From NCBI GenBank assembly GCA_040902895.1, contig JBBDWL010000090.1:1-64000 (forward strand): a stretch of 64,000 nt of DNA, given 5' to 3'. Each line of letters begins with the position of its first letter. The stretch's first letter is position 1. The position numbers and the translations under genes were made by a program. The notes below the pieces were generated by a model that searched no databases, was not told where the DNA came from, and worked only from the letters and a program-made list of their open reading frames with translations. The stretch is from JALYRV01 sp040902895. Lineage in GTDB: Bacteria; Acidobacteriota; Vicinamibacteria; Vicinamibacterales; SCN-69-37. Shown piece after piece: positions 59,897-64,000 of the stretch.

Positions 59897-59947
59897 ACTC
59901 GGAGTGGAATCGAACCTCAATTCTAACGTACGGCTATACTGCGAGTC

Positions 59948-60802
59948 ATGCGCAACCTCAAACTTCTTACGGTACTGGCGGTCGCGATCGCGTCAACCGG
60001 CTGTCTTCGGATGACCTATGCGCTCAACCTGAAACCTGACGGCAGCGGCACGATCGTGCAGACGCTTGCGATGTCGAAGGCGTCGGTGCAGCAGCTGACG
60101 GCGGTGTTGGGCTCCGCGCTCGGGCTCGAGGGTTCCCCGCCGGCCGCAGACGCGTCCACGGCGGGCTCTCCTTTCCCGAAACCGGAGCAGCTCAAGGCGC
60201 AGGCCGCCGCACTGGGTGACGGCGTGCGATTTGTGAGCGCCACACCGTTTCCCGACGGCACCTTCGAAGGTCAGACCGTGACGTACGCCTTCGACGATGT
60301 GCGAAAACTGAAACTGAACATGGCCACGATGCTCGCGGGCGGCATGAGCGGCAAGACAACGGGTGCGCCCGACCCTGCCGCGGATCTTGCGGTGACGCTC
60401 ACCCGCGCCGGTGATCGCTCCACGCTCGTTTTGAAGATGCCGAAGATCCCTGAGCCCGACGCGGCGCAAAAGGCCCAGGCCGAGGAGGCCATCAAGAAGT
60501 CGGGCGTCGATCCCGCGTCAGTGCCGCCGGAAGTCGAAGCGATGATGAAGAAGATGATGGAGGGGCTCTTCATCGAAGCCGCCATCAACATCGACGGCAG
60601 CATCGTGACAACCAACGCGCCGTTCGTGCAGGGTACGAAAATCACGCTGCTGCAGTTCGACTGGACCGAGATGGCCAAGTCCGGCAGGAGCATGGGCGAT
60701 TTGATGAAGATGCAGCCCGGCGGCGACATTCAGCAGATGCTGACGCGGATACCCGGAATGAAGGTGGCGCTGCTGCCGGAAATCAGAATCGAGTTCAGGT
60801 AG
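59948..60802 (+). CDS. Exported lipoprotein, function unknown
   Basis: 284 aa. Lipobox STGC (Cys 19) predicts a lipid anchor. Begins LRMTYALNLKPDGSGTIVQTLAM, a beta-strand pattern resembling LppM-like/DUF3153-type lipoproteins, then a Pro/Ala linker, a second beta segment (TFEGQTVTYAFDDV), and a Met/Lys-rich helix (PPEVEAMMKKMMEGLFIEAA, about 194-213) followed by hydrophobic strands to the end. No catalytic motif. Lies between the tRNA-Lys and tRNA-Arg genes, no operon partner. Confidence 0.65.
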   Translation: MRNLKLLTVLAVAIASTGCLRMTYALNLKPDGSGTIVQTLAMSKASVQQLTAVLGSALGLEGSPPAADASTAGSPFPKPEQLKAQAAALGDGVRFVSATPFPDGTFEGQTVTYAFDDVRKLKLNMATMLAGGMSGKTTGAPDPAADLAVTLTRAGDRSTLVLKMPKIPEPDAAQKAQAEEAIKKSGVDPASVPPEVEAMMKKMMEGLFIEAAINIDGSIVTTNAPFVQGTKITLLQFDWTEMAKSGRSMGDLMKMQPGGDIQQMLTRIPGMKVALLPEIRIEFR

Positions 60803-60848
60803 CGCGCGCCCGAACGCCCGCAGGCTCCGTGTTATCGTTACGGTTTCC

Positions 60849-60922
60849 GCGTCCGTAGCTCAGCTGGATAGAGCGTCGGCCTTCGAAGCCGCAGGTCGGG
60901 GGTTCGAATCCCTCCGGACGCA
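60849..60922 (+). tRNA. tRNA-Arg (anticodon UCG)
   Basis: 74 nt, CCA not encoded. Acceptor GCGTCCG/CGGACGC, D-arm AGCTCAGCTGGATAGAGC, anticodon loop CTTCGAA giving UCG, T-arm GGTTCGAATCC. All stems pair. Confidence 0.97.
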
Positions 60923-60937
60923 AGTTCTTATCGACCT

Positions 60938-61046
60938 AAATGTAAATGGTAGATTGTAAATAGCATTGTCTATTGGCTATTGCTGCCGCTTCGGTGAGGC
61001 CAATAGCCCAATAATCAATGCTATTTACCATTTACGATTTACATTT
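60938..61046. repeat. Inverted repeat of TAAATG units between two tRNA-Arg genes
   Basis: Arms 60938-60982 and 61001-61046 are largely complementary with an 18-nt loop. The outer halves consist of GTAAATG/TAAATCG-like units; the inner halves contain TAGCATTG and GGCTATTG. A/T-rich in a G/C-rich genome. It could form a 45-bp hairpin in the spacer between the tRNAs. Confidence 0.75.
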
Positions 61047-61064
61047 CTCAGTCTCTTCTCCCCC

Positions 61065-61142
61065 GCGCCCGTAGCTCAGCTGGATTAGAGCGTCGGCCTC
61101 CGAAGCCGAAGGTCACAGGTTCGAATCCTGTCGGGCGCACCA
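61065..61142 (+). tRNA. tRNA-Arg (anticodon CCG)
   Basis: 78 nt including encoded CCA (61140-61142). Acceptor GCGCCCG/CGGGCGC, anticodon loop CTCCGAA giving CCG, T-arm GGTTCGAATCC. Sequence near that of the Arg-UCG gene 142 bp upstream; the pair probably arose by duplication. Confidence 0.97.
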
Positions 61143-61147
61143 CTTTC

Positions 61148-61171
61148 GCCGGAGCTCAAGCTCCGGCCTAC
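61148..61171. repeat. CTTNAG-apex palindrome at the cytochrome c stop codon
   Basis: GCCGGAGCTCAAGCTCCGGC followed by CTAC; on the minus strand it reads GTAGGCCGGAGCTTGAGCTC..., apex CTTGAG. The TAG of this lead (61170-61168) is the stop codon of the cytochrome c gene, as at 45199-45222. Confidence 0.78.
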
Positions 61172-61761
61172 TTCATCTCCGCAATCACCGGATCCGGCAC
61201 GCGGTTCTTCACCGGCTTGACGGTCTTCAGGTACGCGTAGATCGATTTCAAATCGTCGTCGGTCAGATTCCTGATGACGGGCCACGGCATGGGCGGCAGA
61301 ATCGCGCGGCCGCGGCCCTGCTTCTTGCCTTCGCGGATCGTCATGATGAACTGCTCTTCGGTGTACGTGCCGGCAATACCGGTCTCGAGATCGGGAGTGA
61401 GGTTCTGCGTATAGCTGATGCCCCATGGTCCGGCGTAGGCCGTGAAGGTCGACGAGATAGTAACGATCCAAGGTCCGCTCGGCGGCGGCGGCGGCGGCAG
61501 CTTCTCGCTGGCCGGATGTCCCGAGAGAAAACGATCCATGTCCGGCTCGGGGCCGTTCGGCCCCATTTTGAAGGGCGTGTGACAGTCGGTGCAGCCCATC
61601 GTGTTGACGAGATAGTCGCCGCGTTTCACCATGTCGGCCTTCGACATCTGCACGGCGCCTGGCGCGGGTCCGCTTGCTTTCACGCCGAACGACGCGAGCG
61701 CGAAAATCGCCGAGAGCAGAACCACGCGAGGCCTAAAGGCCTGCGCCACCAATTGATTCAT
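61168..61761 (-). CDS. Exported monohaem c-type cytochrome
   Basis: 197 aa, signal peptide about 1-30. One haem site, CTDCH (about 57-61), with a likely distal Met in the C-terminal PPMPWPVI (about 170-177). Class I-like domain, periplasmic electron carrier. The ATG at 61761 overlaps the upstream cytochrome stop by 1 nt and has AGGAG 6 nt upstream, better than the GTG one codon earlier. Both ends carry CTTNAG palindromes: VAQAFRPR at the N-terminus is encoded by one, and the stop codon comes from another. Confidence 0.85.
   Translation of the reverse strand: MNQLVAQAFRPRVVLLSAIFALASFGVKASGPAPGAVQMSKADMVKRGDYLVNTMGCTDCHTPFKMGPNGPEPDMDRFLSGHPASEKLPPPPPPSGPWIVTISSTFTAYAGPWGISYTQNLTPDLETGIAGTYTEEQFIMTIREGKKQGRGRAILPPMPWPVIRNLTDDDLKSIYAYLKTVKPVKNRVPDPVIAEMK
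61725..61749. repeat. CTTNAG-apex palindrome in the cytochrome c signal region
   Basis: On the minus strand GTGGCGCAGGCCTTTAGGCC..., apex CTTTAG, read in frame as VAQAFRPR just after the start codon. The lead GTGGCGC is shared with the copy at 8032-8057. It lengthens the N-region of the signal peptide. Confidence 0.75.
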
Positions 61762-62792
61762 CACTTCTCCTTTGAAGGTTTCTGTTCAGCAATCCATTTA
61801 CGAATCAGGGCGACCGCTTCGTCGTCGACGATGCGCGTGCCGAGCGGAGGCATCTGCGAGACCGGATTGCGCGACGCCAGGCGGAAGGCCAGCACGCTGC
61901 GATCGGGATCGCCGGCGCGCACGCGCTCGCCGGGCCCTTCCCAGGCAGACGGCACGTACTTGCTGATCTGGCCGAGTGTGGTTTCGAGCGCGGGCGGATG
62001 CGCCGACGGCGGCGCGGCGAACGGATACTGCAGCGAGAACTTCAGATTCGCGAGCTCGCCCGACAAGGTGTGGCAGTAGCTGCAGTTGCCGTGCAGATAG
62101 CCGAGGGCCGCGCGCGCGGTGGGTGACGATGCGGCGATGCGCGGCGCGCCGTTCGAGAGATGCGCCGGCAGCCCGCGCACCAGACCGCGAGCGACAAGCG
62201 TTTTCAGCGTCATGCCGCCTTCCGGCATCGGCTCGGCATGCGGCGCGTTGGGATCGCGATCGGCCGACAGCTGCAACGTGCTGAAGCCCAGGATGCGTGC
62301 CGGGCTGCCCTCATGACACGACTTGCAGTCGGAGCGCGATGGAATCGCGTGGCGCACGCTGTCGCGAATCACCACGCTGCGCGCGATGCCACGCTCGGGC
62401 ACCAACAGCGCCTCGCTCTCATCGTCATTCCACGCGTAGGTGAGGTACTGCCAGCCCTCGGCAGTGCGCTCGATGAAGCGTGTCTCGGCGCGGCGCGCGA
62501 ACGTGAATTCCTTCCAGAAGCGCGTGCCGACTGGAAACTCCCAGACGTCAGGGTTCGATGCGTCGATGAATGTGCCCGCGGGCAGCTCCATCCATCGCGT
62601 CTTGACCGCGCCGTCGGTCCACAGCGGATACTGCGGCGAAAACCGGATCTTCTCCGGGCCTATGGTTTTGGTATTCCAGTCGGTATACAGGCCGGTGTCG
62701 CGAAGGGAAGTTGCGGGCGGTTTTGGTTCGGTCGAAGGTCCAGCCGGGGCAAACGGAAATACCGCCACGACTGCCAGTAGAAGTCGTTTCAT
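61761..62792 (-). CDS. Exported dihaem c-type cytochrome, SO2930-like
   Basis: 343 aa, signal peptide about 1-18. Two haem-binding motifs, CKSCH (about 157-161) and CSYCH (about 238-242). Segments FSPQYPLWTDGAVKTRWMELPAGT (about 50-73) and VSQMPPLGTRIVDDEAVALIRKWI (about 312-335) match the SO2930 family of dihaem proteins. Probably forms a periplasmic electron-transfer module with the coupled monohaem cytochrome downstream (1-nt overlap). Oxidant and reductant unknown. Confidence 0.83.
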   Translation of the reverse strand: MKRLLLAVVAVFPFAPAGPSTEPKPPATSLRDTGLYTDWNTKTIGPEKIRFSPQYPLWTDGAVKTRWMELPAGTFIDASNPDVWEFPVGTRFWKEFTFARRAETRFIERTAEGWQYLTYAWNDDESEALLVPERGIARSVVIRDSVRHAIPSRSDCKSCHEGSPARILGFSTLQLSADRDPNAPHAEPMPEGGMTLKTLVARGLVRGLPAHLSNGAPRIAASSPTARAALGYLHGNCSYCHTLSGELANLKFSLQYPFAAPPSAHPPALETTLGQISKYVPSAWEGPGERVRAGDPDRSVLAFRLASRNPVSQMPPLGTRIVDDEAVALIRKWIAEQKPSKEK

Positions 62793-62840
62793 TCTCGGCT
62801 GCGCCTGTTTTGGAGCGCCGAGAATATAGCACAGCCGGCG

Positions 62841-63203
62841 CTACCGCAGCGGGTTCTTGGCGAAGCAGAGATCTTCGACGATATGCCCGCCGAGCAGGTG
62901 CTCGCGGATGATCCGCTCGGCGTTTTCGGGCGTGACGTCGCGGTACCACGCCCCCTCGGGATAGACGACCGCGATGGGGCCGGCCGTGCAGATGCGCAGG
63001 CAGTCGCATTTCGTGCGATAGAAGGGGCCGTCCTCGCCGGCGATGTTCAGCTCCTTCATCCGCTTCTTCAGGTACTTCCAGGTCTCTTCGCCGTCGTGCC
63101 GATCGGCGCAGTCGGGCCCGAGGCAGATGAACAGATGGCGCTTCAGCTTGCCGACACCGAATGAGGAGGCCGCGTCTTCAGGACTTTTTCGAGTTTTTCC
63201 CAT
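62841..63203 (-). CDS. Thioredoxin-like [2Fe-2S] ferredoxin
   Basis: 120 aa cytosolic protein. RHLFICLGPDCADRHDGEETWKYL (about 22-45) and TKCDCLRICTAGPIAVVYPEGAWYRDV (about 65-91) give the Cys spacing of thioredoxin-like ferredoxins: C27 and C32 in the first segment, C67/C69 and C73 in the second. Electron carrier; partner unknown. The start overlaps the LigD-type gene by 26 nt; a GTG at 63155 would avoid the overlap and keep the whole domain. Confidence 0.83.
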   Translation of the reverse strand: MGKTRKSPEDAASSFGVGKLKRHLFICLGPDCADRHDGEETWKYLKKRMKELNIAGEDGPFYRTKCDCLRICTAGPIAVVYPEGAWYRDVTPENAERIIREHLLGGHIVEDLCFAKNPLR

Positions 63204-64000
63204 GGCCCTCGATTCTCGCGAGCACCTTGTCGATGTTCACCGGCTTCATCGTGCGCAGCGGCTTCCAGAGATCGCCGGCAGCCTTGAAGCGCGCGCGATA
63301 GTTGAGCAGCGTGAAGTCCTGCGGCTTCACGCCTGCCTCGACTTCATCCCAGGCGAGCGGCGCTGAGACACCGGCAAAGTCGCTCGCGCGCGCGCTGTAG
63401 GCGGTGGCGATCGTCTTGCCGAGAATGTTCTGCAGATAGTCGACATACACCGTGCCGCGCGGCCGGCGCTTGACGAAGCGCTCGACGGTCGCGAACTTCG
63501 GATATTTCGTTGCCACGATCGTCGCGACGATCTGGCAGAGCAGCTGTCCCGTGTCGTACGTCGTTTTCGGCGGCAGCGGGATGTAGATGTGCAGTCCGCT
63601 CGAACCTGAAGTCTTCGGCACGCCAGGAATGCCGAAGCGATCCAGTTCCTCTTTCACGGCGCGGGCGCTGTCGAGCACCTGCTTGAACGACGCGCCTTCG
63701 CCCGGATCCAGATCGATTGCGGCGAAGTCGGCGTACTGCAGCGAGCCCATGCGCGAGAACCACGGATCCTGCGAGATCGCGGCAATCTGCGTCATGTAGA
63801 GCAGCGTGACCAGCGATCCGCCGATGACGCGTTCCATGCTGTCGCCGTCGGGCGTGATCGGCTCGATGCTTTTCGGCAGCGTCTCGACGCGCACCCCGGC
63901 CGGCGGATTGTCGCGATGGCGCTGCTGATAGAACGCCGGACCGTTCACGCCGTTCGGAAATCGCTTCATCACCATCGGCCGATCGGCCACCACCGGCAGG
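63178..64000 (-). CDS. ligD: LigD-type primase/polymerase, 3' part (cut by window edge)
   Basis: The gene runs off the right edge; 273 codons plus stop are visible and the true start lies beyond 64000. The visible part is the archaeo-eukaryotic primase-like polymerase domain of bacterial non-homologous end joining: RPMVMKRFPNGV, the metal-binding DLDP in AAIDLDPGEG, TSGSSGLHIYIPL, the RPRGTVYVDYLQN segment and PLAWDEVEAGVKPQDFTL. It ends soon after the polymerase domain with no ligase domain, so it is either a stand-alone polymerase or has its ligase domain N-terminally. A Ku gene is not in the window. Confidence 0.9.
   Translation of the reverse strand, partial: LPVVADRPMVMKRFPNGVNGPAFYQQRHRDNPPAGVRVETLPKSIEPITPDGDSMERVIGGSLVTLLYMTQIAAISQDPWFSRMGSLQYADFAAIDLDPGEGASFKQVLDSARAVKEELDRFGIPGVPKTSGSSGLHIYIPLPPKTTYDTGQLLCQIVATIVATKYPKFATVERFVKRRPRGTVYVDYLQNILGKTIATAYSARASDFAGVSAPLAWDEVEAGVKPQDFTLLNYRARFKAAGDLWKPLRTMKPVNIDKVLARIEGHGKNSKKS

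Overview
The window is high-GC, gene-dense DNA from what looks like a member of the Acidobacteriota, most likely the Vicinamibacteria (former subdivision 6). I infer this from gene content, not a database search. It has four orphan MacB/FtsX-type permeases without ATPases (the 'ADOP' family), a VWFA-domain secreted protein of acidobacterial type, three large S9 peptidases, several M16 metallopeptidases, a DUF305 + LVIVD gene pair, and futalosine-pathway menaquinone genes. It looks chromosomal; the only clear mobile-element debris is a decayed serine recombinase beside a tRNA-Lys.

Layout. 0.1-6.4 kb: a secreted VWFA protein, a five-gene type IV pilus minor-pilin operon (FimT/GspH-, PilV-, PilW- and PilX-like proteins plus a coiled-coil protein) and pdxH. 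6.5-12.5 kb: a methyltransferase, truA, a TPR lipoprotein and a translationally coupled M16 pair (one active, one lacking the zinc motif). 12.6-25.9 kb: three ADOP permeases, one coupled to a PadR repressor, with an Asp-box propeller, an S9 peptidase, a DUF4097 protein and a DUF481 barrel. 26.0-33.4 kb: an S9 peptidase, a beta-barrel protein, a PQQ-type propeller, a PLP decarboxylase and a TerB-like pair. 33.6-38.6 kb: ilvD-ilvB-ilvN-ilvC, a coupled operon for isoleucine/valine synthesis behind a plausible sigma-70 promoter. 38.7-46.0 kb: a small membrane protein, DUF305/LVIVD pair, S9 peptidase, SnoaL-like protein and PqiA-like protein. 46.1-51.4 kb: mqnD-mqnB, a cupin, a full-length M16 protease and a zinc-ribbon protein. 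51.4-55.7 kb: a lone receiver protein, a small conserved-looking protein, a Tat-exported alanine racemase and a large membrane protein. 55.8-64 kb: a RelE/HigB-type toxin-antitoxin pair, the fourth ADOP permease, recombinase debris, three tRNAs (Lys-CUU, Arg-UCG, Arg-CCG), a lipoprotein, two c-type cytochromes, a thioredoxin-like ferredoxin and the 3' part of a LigD-type polymerase cut by the window edge.

The most unusual layer is not protein-coding. The window carries several families of small self-complementary elements. The most striking has two copies (18595-18700 and 46002-46103), each starting within 5 bp of a stop codon in the same orientation relative to the upstream gene. They share a 44-nt core (39/44 identical), with one compensatory G-C/C-G swap in a predicted stem, and are enclosed by long arms that differ completely between copies yet are self-complementary in each. 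A second family of 14-26 bp palindromes has a constant CTTNAG apex and copy-specific stems. Its members occur between genes, in frame inside genes, and twice supply the TAG stop codon. Other long hairpins lie at 5725-5806, 6381-6458, 33457-33550 and 60938-61046. Repeat-like inserts also appear in frame inside two of the S9 peptidases.
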